A stretch of DNA of 18,548 nucleotides, taken from DATKZB01 sp035528235 (GTDB lineage Bacteria; Planctomycetota; Phycisphaerae; FEN-1346). A program made the translations under genes and the position numbers. Shown here one piece after another: positions 7,557 to 14,409 of the stretch (position 1 is the stretch's first letter; the number at the start of each line of letters is the position of its first letter). The stretch spans positions 1 through 18,548 of the forward strand of contig DATKZB010000369.1 of NCBI GenBank assembly GCA_035528235.1, read 5' to 3'. Below the pieces are notes generated by a model. It was not told the origin of the DNA and searched no databases. It saw only the letters and a program-made list of their open reading frames with translations.

Positions 7557-7596
7557 AGAAAGCGCAGCCCATACGCCCTGGCGCACCGTAGTCTGC

Positions 7597-8772
7597 CTAG
7601 TGGTGGAACAACCTCAGCCCGCTCATCGCCATGACCATGCCGTGCTCGTCGCAGGCCGCGATGACGACGTCGTCGCGTGCGCTGCCGCCCGGCTGAACGA
7701 CGTACCGGACACCCGACTGGGCCGCCCGGTCGATCGAGTCGCGGAACGGGAAGAACGCGTCGCTGGCCAGTGCCACGCCGTCGAGTTGCGCCATCCAGTC
7801 AGCCCGTTCCTGGGGCGAGAGCGGCTCGATGGGCTTGGCGAGGGCCTCTTTCCACGCCCGCTCTTCCAGCGGCGTCGGACGCTCCAGCAGGTACTGGTCG
7901 ATGGCGTTGTTGCGTTCGGCCCGGTTCAGGTCGTCCTTGAAGGGCATCTCCAGGACTCGCGGGTGCTGCCGCAGCCACCACGTGTCGGCCTTCGATCCGG
8001 CCAGCCGCGTGCAGTGAACGCGCGACTGTTGCCCGGCCCCGATGCCGATGGCCTGGCCGCGCGCCGCAAACGCCACCGAGTTCGACTGCGTGTACTTCAG
8101 GGCGATGGAGCCGACCACCAGGTCGCGCACGGCGGTCTCGGGCATGTCCTTCTTCTTCGTCACGACGTTCTGGCAGTGCTCGGGGCCGAAGAGTGTGTTG
8201 TTGCGGGTCTGCTCGATGCAGACGCCGTAAATCATGCGGGTCTCGGTCTCGGGCGGCTCGTAATCGGGGTCCATCGCGAGGACCAGGTACTTGCCGCCGC
8301 GCTTCGAACGCAGGACCTCCAAGGCGTCCTTGTCGTAGCCGGGGGCGATGCACCCGTCGGAAACCTCCCGGGAGAGTAGTTCGGCGACCGTGCGGTCGAC
8401 GCGATCGCTGAAGGCGGCGAAGTCGCCGAAACTCGACATCCGGTCCGCTCCGCGTGCCCGGGCGTACGCCACGGCCAGGGGCGACAGGTCGGGCATGTCG
8501 TCGACGAAGCAGGCGATGCGTTCGGCGTCCGACAGGGGTGCCGTCACGGCGGCCCCGGCCGGGCTGACGTGCTTGAACGACGCGGCGGCCGGCAGGCCCA
8601 GCGCGGCCTTGAGTTCCTTGACGAGGGCCCAGGCGTTCAGGGCGTCGCACGCGTTGATGAAGCCGGGCGCGCCGCACAGGACCTCGACGGGCAACTCGCC
8701 CTCTGGCGCGAAGACGCGGGCGTGCTTCTGGTGGGGGTTCATGCCGTAACGGAGGGGGATTTCCTTGGCCAT
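7597..8772 (-). CDS. purH: Stand-alone AICAR transformylase (PurH C-terminal domain type)
   Basis: A 391-aa protein equivalent to the AICAR formyltransferase domain of PurH. Landmarks are LRYGMNPHQKHA (7-18), the catalytic K67-H68 in FKHVSPAGAA (66-75), YTQSNSVAFA (227-236), GAGQQSRV (246-252) and LASDAFFPFRD. The C-terminus carries QPGGS and GLRLFHH. It uses 10-formyl-THF to formylate AICAR to FAICAR late in purine synthesis. The IMP cyclohydrolase domain of bifunctional PurH (about 520 residues) is missing, so ring closure must come from another gene outside the window. Single-domain forms are known in some bacteria and archaea. The ATG has AAGGA about 9 nt upstream. It lies 139 nt downstream of the phosphofructokinase gene on the same strand and could be read through from that operon. 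Confidence 0.92.
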   Translation of the reverse strand: MAKEIPLRYGMNPHQKHARVFAPEGELPVEVLCGAPGFINACDALNAWALVKELKAALGLPAAASFKHVSPAGAAVTAPLSDAERIACFVDDMPDLSPLAVAYARARGADRMSSFGDFAAFSDRVDRTVAELLSREVSDGCIAPGYDKDALEVLRSKRGGKYLVLAMDPDYEPPETETRMIYGVCIEQTRNNTLFGPEHCQNVVTKKKDMPETAVRDLVVGSIALKYTQSNSVAFAARGQAIGIGAGQQSRVHCTRLAGSKADTWWLRQHPRVLEMPFKDDLNRAERNNAIDQYLLERPTPLEERAWKEALAKPIEPLSPQERADWMAQLDGVALASDAFFPFRDSIDRAAQSGVRYVVQPGGSARDDVVIAACDEHGMVMAMSGLRLFHH

Positions 8773-8814
8773 ACCGACAGTTCCTTTCGTGACAACGGGT
8801 TTCGGTGAACCACT

Positions 8815-8832
8815 CGCCCGCCAAAGCGGGCG
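8815..8832. repeat. Palindromic hairpin (7-bp stem)
   Basis: CGCCCGC and GCGGGCG flank a CAAA loop. It is the start-codon-proximal member of three palindromes between the phosphofructokinase and AICAR transformylase genes. No T-run follows on either strand, so it is not a standard intrinsic terminator. Confidence 0.7.
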
Positions 8833-8868
8833 GCTAACGGGTGATTTTCAGCACAAGCCTGCATGTGC

Positions 8869-8890
8869 CACGGCTTGCTGGCAAGCCGTG
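8869..8890. repeat. Palindromic hairpin (9-bp stem)
   Basis: CACGGCTTG and CAAGCCGTG flank a CTGG loop. It lies 3 nt from the 26-nt repeat copy at 8894, so the two could stack as adjacent stems in the transcript. There is no adjacent T-run. Confidence 0.75.
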
Positions 8891-8893
8891 TAA

Positions 8894-8919
8894 GCCGCGG
8901 CACGCCGCGGCCTACAAGT
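8894..8919 (+). repeat. 26-nt palindromic repeat, copy 2
   Basis: This copy matches 7527-7552 with a single change in the centre (AC for GC). It spans the 3' end of the phosphofructokinase gene, whose stop codon is read from the CTA of the repeat's CTACAAGT tail on the minus strand. The copy therefore runs opposite to the gene it ends, whereas copy 1 runs along its gene. Confidence 0.75.
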
Positions 8920-10207
8920 TGCGCAAAGCCTGCGGCACGTAAGGCTGACATCGCTTCTCGGCGAACACCGGCTCGAGCCGGGCGAACCGCTGAAGACCGT
9001 TCACCAGCGGCACGGTGGGCCAATCGTCGCCGATGAGCGGCCGGGCGTAGGCCAGGAAGGCGTCAGTCACGTCGCGGCGGCTGGGGGCGATCCAGGCGGC
9101 CGGGAACTTGCGCTCCGAGTTCGCCATCGCCTCCAGCGGCACCTTGTCGTAGCGGACGCGATACACGCGGCCGGGTTCGCGCAGGATCGTGGCCATCCAG
9201 CCGCCGCCGCCCTCGGCCGCAATCTCGGCCGCCTTCTGGCCCACCTTGTACGCCTCGTCCAGGTCGACGCTCGACGCGTAGATCATGTTGTGCCGCTGGT
9301 CGGTGCCGGGGTTGTTGCACCGCGGTGCACCCGGCACGGGCAGCCCCTTCTCATCCAGGTAGTTGACCAGGACCTGGGCCACGGTCGTGCCGCTGGACGA
9401 GAACTGGACGTGGCCGAAGGCGTCTTTGCGTGCGCCCAGGTCGCCCACGTCGAACCCTTCGCTGACAACGACCAGGCACCGGCCGCTCTGGCGGAGTTCG
9501 TCGCTGACGTTGTCGGCGAGTTCCTCGAGCGTAACGCCCGACTCGGCCAGGTAAATGTGCATCGGCAGCCGCCGCTCGGGGTCGGCCAGCCGCGCCGCCG
9601 CAGGAATGAAACCGATCTTGCGGCCCATGGCCTGCATCACCAGGACGGGGTCGGCCGGGCACGAGCCGGCGTTCTCCTCGTTGGCGCCCTGGACGGCCAG
9701 GGCCCAGTACCGGGCCACGCTGCCGTAGCCGGGGGTGTGGTCGATGAGGCGAAACTCCGAATCGCCCACGTCGTTGTCGATGGTCTTGGGGACGCCCGTG
9801 GCCACCAGGTCCAGGCCGCGGTCGCGCGCCACCCGGGCGATCTTGTGGGCCGTATCCATCGAATCGTTGCCGCCGGTGTAGAAGAAGTACCCGACGCGGT
9901 GGGCCTTGAGGACCTCGATGACCCGTTCGAAATCCTCGGTCTGCTTGTCCCTGAGTTTATAGCGGCAGGTGCCGATGGCCCCCGCGGCCGGGGTGGTCCG
10001 CAGCAGGGCGATTTCCTCGCGCGGCTGGGCCGAGAGGTCCAGCAGTTCTTCCTTCAGCACGCCCTCGATGCCGTGCCACGCCCCGTAGACCGTGCCGAAC
10101 GTCTTGGGGCTGGCGAAGCACGCCTCGACCACGCCGCGGATCGAGTTGTTGATGACCGGGCTCGGGCCGCCCGACTGGGCGACGACGACGTTGCGCGGCT
10201 CAGGCAT
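8912..10207 (-). CDS. pfp: Pyrophosphate-type 6-phosphofructokinase
   Basis: A 431-aa PFK-family enzyme. Landmarks are AQSGGPSPVINNS (10-22), YTGGNDSMDTA (110-120), PKTIDNDV (140-147), the TPGYGS loop (158-163) and MGRKIGFI (194-201). Two features mark pyrophosphate use. The GGND stretch has D115 where ATP enzymes have Gly, and PKTIDND has Lys where ATP enzymes have Gly. It should reversibly phosphorylate fructose 6-phosphate with PPi, serving glycolysis and gluconeogenesis. N114 replaces the Asp of the usual GGDD, a variant I associate with one PFK subgroup; a different sugar phosphate cannot be excluded. The ATG is 6 nt after the larA-like stop, and its AAGGAG ribosome site lies in the last codons of that gene. 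It is the fourth gene of the operon. Confidence 0.9.
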   Translation of the reverse strand: MPEPRNVVVAQSGGPSPVINNSIRGVVEACFASPKTFGTVYGAWHGIEGVLKEELLDLSAQPREEIALLRTTPAAGAIGTCRYKLRDKQTEDFERVIEVLKAHRVGYFFYTGGNDSMDTAHKIARVARDRGLDLVATGVPKTIDNDVGDSEFRLIDHTPGYGSVARYWALAVQGANEENAGSCPADPVLVMQAMGRKIGFIPAAARLADPERRLPMHIYLAESGVTLEELADNVSDELRQSGRCLVVVSEGFDVGDLGARKDAFGHVQFSSSGTTVAQVLVNYLDEKGLPVPGAPRCNNPGTDQRHNMIYASSVDLDEAYKVGQKAAEIAAEGGGGWMATILREPGRVYRVRYDKVPLEAMANSERKFPAAWIAPSRRDVTDAFLAYARPLIGDDWPTVPLVNGLQRFARLEPVFAEKRCQPYVPQALRNL

Positions 10208-10213
10208 AGGCGG

Positions 10214-11473
10214 TCACTCCTTCGGGGGCCCGAGGCGGTAGAGCGTCTCACCGGCGTGGTCGACGAGGAGGATGCCTTCCTTCTCGCGGCCGATCCACTC
10301 GGCGGCGCGGACGTGCTGCGGGTCCAGGTAGCCCAGGTTGATGCGCTGACATCGCTCGCGCGGGATGCCGGTGGCCAGCGTCACCTGGATGCGAGGCGTC
10401 TCGACGCCCCGGCAATACGTGCCCAGGCCCCGCACGTGCGTCGAGTGGGCCATGACGCCGCCGGGGATGTCGGCGAACTTGTCCATCTGCTCGCGGAAGT
10501 AGTCCAGGCAGTGGTACCCGCAGCGATCCAGCAGGTGCCCGTGCGTGTACGAGACCTCGGTAACGTGCGGGGCGTAGATGATAAGTTCGCCGCCGTCGGC
10601 GACGATGGGCTCGAGTTTGTACATGACCTTGCCGGCGGTCCAGAGGTCGTCGTACATCTCTGGGGCGATGCCCAGCACCCGCTTGAAGGGGCGGTCGAGG
10701 TACCGGACGTGGACCTGGGCCGAGAGGTCGGCCGCGGCCGCGAACGCCTCTTTCGGGTCGCCGATGAAGAGGCCTTTGAGCCCCTGGCGCGTGACGACCA
10801 GGTCAAAGTTCGTGATAGGCCGGTCCACCAACTCGACGGCCCGATCGATGACCCGCCGCACCACCGTGTCCTTGACGCCGTTGATCTGCCAGTTGGTGAC
10901 CAGCGCCCCCAACCAGTGGAAGAAGTGGATGATCTCGGGGCCCGCGACGCCGGGGAAGAGGTACTTGTGTCCGCCCGAGAAGCCGACGACCTCGTGCGGA
11001 AACGTGGGCCCGACGATCAACAGGTGGTCGTAGTCGAAGAGGCGGCGGTTCAGTTCCACCGGCACGTCGACGGCGTACCGGCCCTCGGTCAGGGCCTCCA
11101 TCTCGGCCGCCGAGAGGGTGCCGACGACGCGCAGGGCCTCGGGGTTATCCCACTCGTGGTTGAAGATCTCGACGTCGCCGTACTTGGCCGCACGCTCCTG
11201 GGCCGTCATCTCCAGGTGCCGCAGAATCTTCTCGTCGTCCATGGGCATGTGGGTGCCCAGGGCAATGAGAAAATCGATGCGGGCCGCGCGCCCTTTGAGC
11301 AGGTCCGAGAGCGTCCGGAACATGAGGCCCACCGGCGCCGTCCGCGTCGAGTCGGGAATCAGGGCGAGGACCTTCTTGCCATCGAGCGGCAAATCAGCCA
11401 GGGCCTCGGCGCAGAACTTCCGGACCTCCTTGTCGGAGAGCACGCCTTCTCTATGGCCACTTCCGATAATCAT
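10214..11473 (-). CDS. LarA-family (DUF2088) nickel-pincer racemase/epimerase homologue
   Basis: A 419-aa protein with a LarA-type fold. Residues matching Lactobacillus plantarum LarA can be placed by motif and spacing. DSTR gives D41 and R44 (LarA D72, R75), and GTH gives H75 (H108). FPHEVVGFSGGHKYLFPG gives H160 and K170 (H174, K184), and H186 sits 16 residues after the lysine, as H200 does in LarA. K170 would carry the nickel-pincer nucleotide cofactor. LarA itself racemises lactate, but homologues act on malate, 2-hydroxyglutarate, gluconate and other 2-hydroxy acids, so the substrate is open. The cofactor genes larB, larC and larE are not in the window. The ATG has only a weak purine-rich ribosome site. 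It lies 30 nt after pdxB and 6 nt before the phosphofructokinase gene. Confidence 0.85.
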   Translation of the reverse strand: MIIGSGHREGVLSDKEVRKFCAEALADLPLDGKKVLALIPDSTRTAPVGLMFRTLSDLLKGRAARIDFLIALGTHMPMDDEKILRHLEMTAQERAAKYGDVEIFNHEWDNPEALRVVGTLSAAEMEALTEGRYAVDVPVELNRRLFDYDHLLIVGPTFPHEVVGFSGGHKYLFPGVAGPEIIHFFHWLGALVTNWQINGVKDTVVRRVIDRAVELVDRPITNFDLVVTRQGLKGLFIGDPKEAFAAAADLSAQVHVRYLDRPFKRVLGIAPEMYDDLWTAGKVMYKLEPIVADGGELIIYAPHVTEVSYTHGHLLDRCGYHCLDYFREQMDKFADIPGGVMAHSTHVRGLGTYCRGVETPRIQVTLATGIPRERCQRINLGYLDPQHVRAAEWIGREKEGILLVDHAGETLYRLGPPKE

Positions 11474-11503
11474 CGCTTGTCTCTCTGGAACGTCCTGCCC
11501 CCG

Positions 11504-12655
11504 TTACGGCACCACGCGCACCGGAAATCCGAGGGCCGCCAGCGCCGCCTCGACGGCCGGGTCGTGGGCGGCCAACTCGACGGTCGTCTCGGGAAACTCG
11601 CGGCGGACCGGATACTCGCGCCGCAGCGCCGCAAAGTACCGGCCGCGCGCCGCCGGGGGCTCCCCCAGCATCCCGCGCAACCGCCGGTCGTCGGCCTGCA
11701 TATCATACGCGGCGGCGACCGCCCGGCCAATGGCCATGTTGACGCCGAGGTCCGCCGGCAGCGCCACCCGTGGGTTGGCCGGCGGCGGCATCCGCGGCGA
11801 CGGGTCCCACGGCCGCGACAGGCCGAAGTGGCCACACAGCGCCTCCAGCACCATCCGCGTGCCGTTGACCTTGCCGTCGTACGAGTACCCGGCGATGTGC
11901 GGCGTAGCCAGGTTGACGCTCGCCAGCAGCGCGGGGTCGATGTTCGGCTCGCCCTCCCACACGTCGAGCACGACGGCCCCCAGGCGGCCAGCGTCGATGG
12001 CGGCCTTCAGGGCCTCGGTGTCGGCCACCGCGCCGCGCGACGTGTTGATGAGCGTCGCGCCGGGCTTCAACCGCGCGACGAGCGCCGCGTCGATCATGTG
12101 GTACGTCGCATCGGGCCCGTCGCGGGTCAGTGGCACGTGGAACGTCACGACGTCGGCCCGGGCGAGATCGTCGAAGGGCAAATACGCGGCATCGCCGGTC
12201 CGCCGTGCCAGGGGCGGGTCGTTCCGGAGGACCGTCATGCCGACGGCCTCGGCCATCCGCGCCAGCCGCCCGCCCACGTTGCCGACGCCCACGATTCCCA
12301 GGACCTGCTCGGTCATGCCGGCGCCTTGGCGCGCCGCCAGGACCGCCATCGCCGCCAAAACGTACTCCGCCACGCTACGGGCGTTCGAGCCCTGGGCGCT
12401 GGCAAAGCCGATGCCGCGCGACTCGAGATAGGCCGTGTCCACGTGGTCGACGCCGATGGTCGCCGTGGCGACGAAGCGGACAGGGGTGCCGTCGAGCAGG
12501 GCAGGGCCCACGGGCGTGACGCTACGGACGAGCAGGGCCTGGGCGTCGGCCAGGGCAGCCGGGACGATCTGCTCGGCCGGCAGCGCCGCCACCTCGCCCA
12601 GCGGCGAGAAGGCCTCGGCCAGCAGCGGGATGTTGGCGTCGGCGACGATCTTCAC
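11504..12655 (-). CDS. pdxB: Erythronate-4-phosphate dehydrogenase-like 2-hydroxyacid dehydrogenase
   Basis: A 383-aa D-2-hydroxyacid dehydrogenase, close to E. coli PdxB in length (378). The start is KIVADANIP. The NAD site is GIVGVGNVGGRLA (120-132). The catalytic triad is R207 in NTSRGAV, E236 in DVWEGEP and H253 in TPHIAGYSYDGK. The last is a PdxB signature and lies one residue from the E. coli numbering. A C-terminal domain of about 100 residues distinguishes it from shorter relatives. PdxB oxidises 4-phosphoerythronate in pyridoxal-phosphate synthesis. The start is the GTG at 12655, only 4 nt after the gnd stop, with no strong ribosome site, so translational coupling is likely. The operon setting leaves room for a related sugar-acid substrate. 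Confidence 0.85.
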   Translation of the reverse strand: MKIVADANIPLLAEAFSPLGEVAALPAEQIVPAALADAQALLVRSVTPVGPALLDGTPVRFVATATIGVDHVDTAYLESRGIGFASAQGSNARSVAEYVLAAMAVLAARQGAGMTEQVLGIVGVGNVGGRLARMAEAVGMTVLRNDPPLARRTGDAAYLPFDDLARADVVTFHVPLTRDGPDATYHMIDAALVARLKPGATLINTSRGAVADTEALKAAIDAGRLGAVVLDVWEGEPNIDPALLASVNLATPHIAGYSYDGKVNGTRMVLEALCGHFGLSRPWDPSPRMPPPANPRVALPADLGVNMAIGRAVAAAYDMQADDRRLRGMLGEPPAARGRYFAALRREYPVRREFPETTVELAAHDPAVEAALAALGFPVRVVP

Positions 12656-12659
12656 GCGA

Positions 12660-14066
12660 CTACGCCGTCCAGTGCGTGTGGAAGACGCCTTCCTTGTCGG
12701 TCCGGGCATACGTGTGGGCGCCGAAGTAATCTCGCTGGGCCTGCGTCAGGTTCTGCGGCAGGCGGGCCGTGCGGTACGAGTCGATGTACCCGAGGGCCGA
12801 CGAGAGCGCCAGCACCGGAACGCCGGCGCCGACGGCCTGGCAGACGACCTTTCGCAGGGCAGGCGTTCGCCTGTTGAGGATTCTGGCGAACTGGGTGTCC
12901 ACCATCAGGTTCGCCAGGTCGGGTTTCTTGCAGTAGGCCGCAGCAATCGGGTCCAGCAGTTTCGAGCGGATGATGCAACCGCCTTTCCAGATGCGGGCGA
13001 CCTCGTCCAGGTGCAGGTCGTAGTCGTACTCCCTGGATGCCTCGCGCAGCAGCGCCATGCCCTGGGCGTAGCAGACAATGACGCTGGCGTAGAGGGCGTC
13101 GCGGCAGGCCCGGATGAGTTGCGTGCGGTGCGCCACGCCGCGGCCTGCCCGGGGACCCTTGAGCACCTTGGCCGCCGCCACGCGTTCGTCCTTGAAGGCC
13201 GACAGGATGCGGGCCTCAACGGCCATGTCGATCGTCGGCACGGCCACGCCCAGGTCCAGCGCGTTCTGGCTGGTCCACTTGCCGGTGCCTTTCTGGCCGG
13301 CCTTGTCGAGGATGAGGTCGACGAGCGGCTTGCCGGTGTCGTCGTCGACGCGGGCCAGGCAGGTGGACGTGATTTCCATCAGGTACCCGCCGAGCTCTTT
13401 GTTCCACTTGCTGAAGGTCATGCTGACTTCGGCAGCCGTCAGGTGCAGGAGGTCCTGGAGCACGTCGTAAATCTCGGCGATGACCTGCATGATGCCGTAC
13501 TCGATGCCGTTGTGGACCATCTTGACGAAGTGCCCGGCCCCCCGGGGACCGATGTACGTACAACAGGGCCCGTCGACCTGGGCGGCGCACTTCTCGAGGA
13601 CGTTCTTGACCAGGGCATACGCCTTCCTCGACCCGCCGGGCATGATGGACGGGCCCAGAAGGGCGCCTTCCTCGCCGCCCGAGACACCGGTGCCGATGTA
13701 GAGCAGGCCGGCGGCCGCCAGGTCGTCGAGCCGCCGCTCGGTGTCTTTGAAGAACGAGTTGCCACCGTCGATCAGCACGTCGCCCTTCCCGAGGTGGGGC
13801 CGCAGGTTGCCGATCGTGGCATCGACGGCCTCGCCGGCCTTGACCATGAGGATGATCTTGCGCGGCGTCTGCAGGGCGGCGCAGAACTCCTTCGGGTGGT
13901 AGGTTCCCACGATGGCCTTGCCGGCGGCGCGCTCGGCCATGAACCGCTCGGTCTTGGCGCCCGTCCGGTTGAACACGGCCACCGAGAAGCCCTTGCTCTC
14001 GATGTTGAGAGCCAAGTTCTGGCCCATCACGGCCAGTCCGACGAGGCCAACCTGTTGCTTCGCCAT
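12660..14066 (-). CDS. gnd: 6-phosphogluconate dehydrogenase, decarboxylating
   Basis: A 468-aa protein, the same length as E. coli Gnd. It oxidises and decarboxylates 6-phosphogluconate to ribulose 5-phosphate in the pentose phosphate pathway. Motifs are GLVGLAVMGQNLALN (7-21), FNRT (32-35, NADP-preferring), GVSGGEEGALLGPS (127-140), KMVHNGIEYG (182-191 with K182, H185, N186, E189), KGTGKWTSQNAL, and the C-terminal ARLPQNLTQAQRDYFGAH that reaches the partner active site. All catalytic residues are present. The ATG has AAGGAG 9 nt upstream; the open frame continues above it but contains the promoter. It is the first gene of the gnd-pdxB-larA-pfp operon. Confidence 0.96.
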   Translation of the reverse strand: MAKQQVGLVGLAVMGQNLALNIESKGFSVAVFNRTGAKTERFMAERAAGKAIVGTYHPKEFCAALQTPRKIILMVKAGEAVDATIGNLRPHLGKGDVLIDGGNSFFKDTERRLDDLAAAGLLYIGTGVSGGEEGALLGPSIMPGGSRKAYALVKNVLEKCAAQVDGPCCTYIGPRGAGHFVKMVHNGIEYGIMQVIAEIYDVLQDLLHLTAAEVSMTFSKWNKELGGYLMEITSTCLARVDDDTGKPLVDLILDKAGQKGTGKWTSQNALDLGVAVPTIDMAVEARILSAFKDERVAAAKVLKGPRAGRGVAHRTQLIRACRDALYASVIVCYAQGMALLREASREYDYDLHLDEVARIWKGGCIIRSKLLDPIAAAYCKKPDLANLMVDTQFARILNRRTPALRKVVCQAVGAGVPVLALSSALGYIDSYRTARLPQNLTQAQRDYFGAHTYARTDKEGVFHTHWTA

Positions 14067-14108
14067 TGCTACCGGCTCCTTGCGTGCAAAGTGCTTGCGA
14101 GACCGATC

Positions 14109-14142
14109 GTACGTTGCCACTCCCCCGATGAGAGAGACGTAC
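14109..14142. promoter_or_regulatory. Inverted repeat at the start of the gnd transcript
   Basis: GTACGT (14109-14114) and ACGTAC (14137-14142) are separated by 22 nt. The second arm abuts the -10 element, so the repeat overlaps the expected start site and early leader. It could be an operator or an RNA stem, with a CTCTC/GGGAG pairing possible inside. At 6 bp per arm, chance is not excluded. Confidence 0.3.
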
Positions 14143-14170
14143 ATTCTATCAGGCCCGCGCACGGTGTCAA
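14143..14170 (-). promoter_or_regulatory. Near-consensus sigma70-type promoter of the gnd operon
   Basis: On the minus strand TTGACA (14170-14165, perfect -35) is followed by a 16-nt spacer and TAGAAT (14148-14143, one mismatch). The start site should be near 14136, leaving a leader of about 70 nt before gnd. It is the best promoter match in the window. Confidence 0.75.
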
Positions 14171-14409
14171 GGTGGCGGGGCGGCGCGGCCCGTGGCGGCC
14201 CGCCTGCGCGACACGGCCGATAATTCCCGGGCCATGGTGCCAGGTGGTTGCCGATAATGTAGGCAGCGAGACAAGGGCGAGGCTCCATGGTCGGCGACTG
14301 TTGAGGCGATGGTCCGCAGCGCGGCAACCGATGGCGCGTGGGTGCCGGTGCTGTGGGGTCGTGGCAACCTGCCTGGTCGTGGGGCCGTCGGTTCGGGAGG
14401 CACCGCGTG

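Larger units (their letters stand above)
14067..14409. other. Divergent intergenic region, gnd / membrane-protein operon
   Basis: These 343 bases hold the gnd promoter and leader on the left. On the right is a GC-rich stretch with no recognisable gene. A direct repeat, GCCGATAAT, occurs at 14216-14224 and 14250-14258; its GATAAT could be a -10 for the + strand genes, but no -35 is convincing. The ribosome site GGGAGG lies at the right edge, just before 14410. Confidence 0.55.

Noticed and set aside
8815..8911. Palindromes as intrinsic terminators
   Set aside because: No run of T follows any of the stems on either strand.
9290..12877. 1195-codon plus-strand open frame
   Set aside because: It is antisense to pfp, larA-like and pdxB, with composition rich in Arg, Asp, His and Val typical of GC-rich shadow frames, and shows no recognisable domain.
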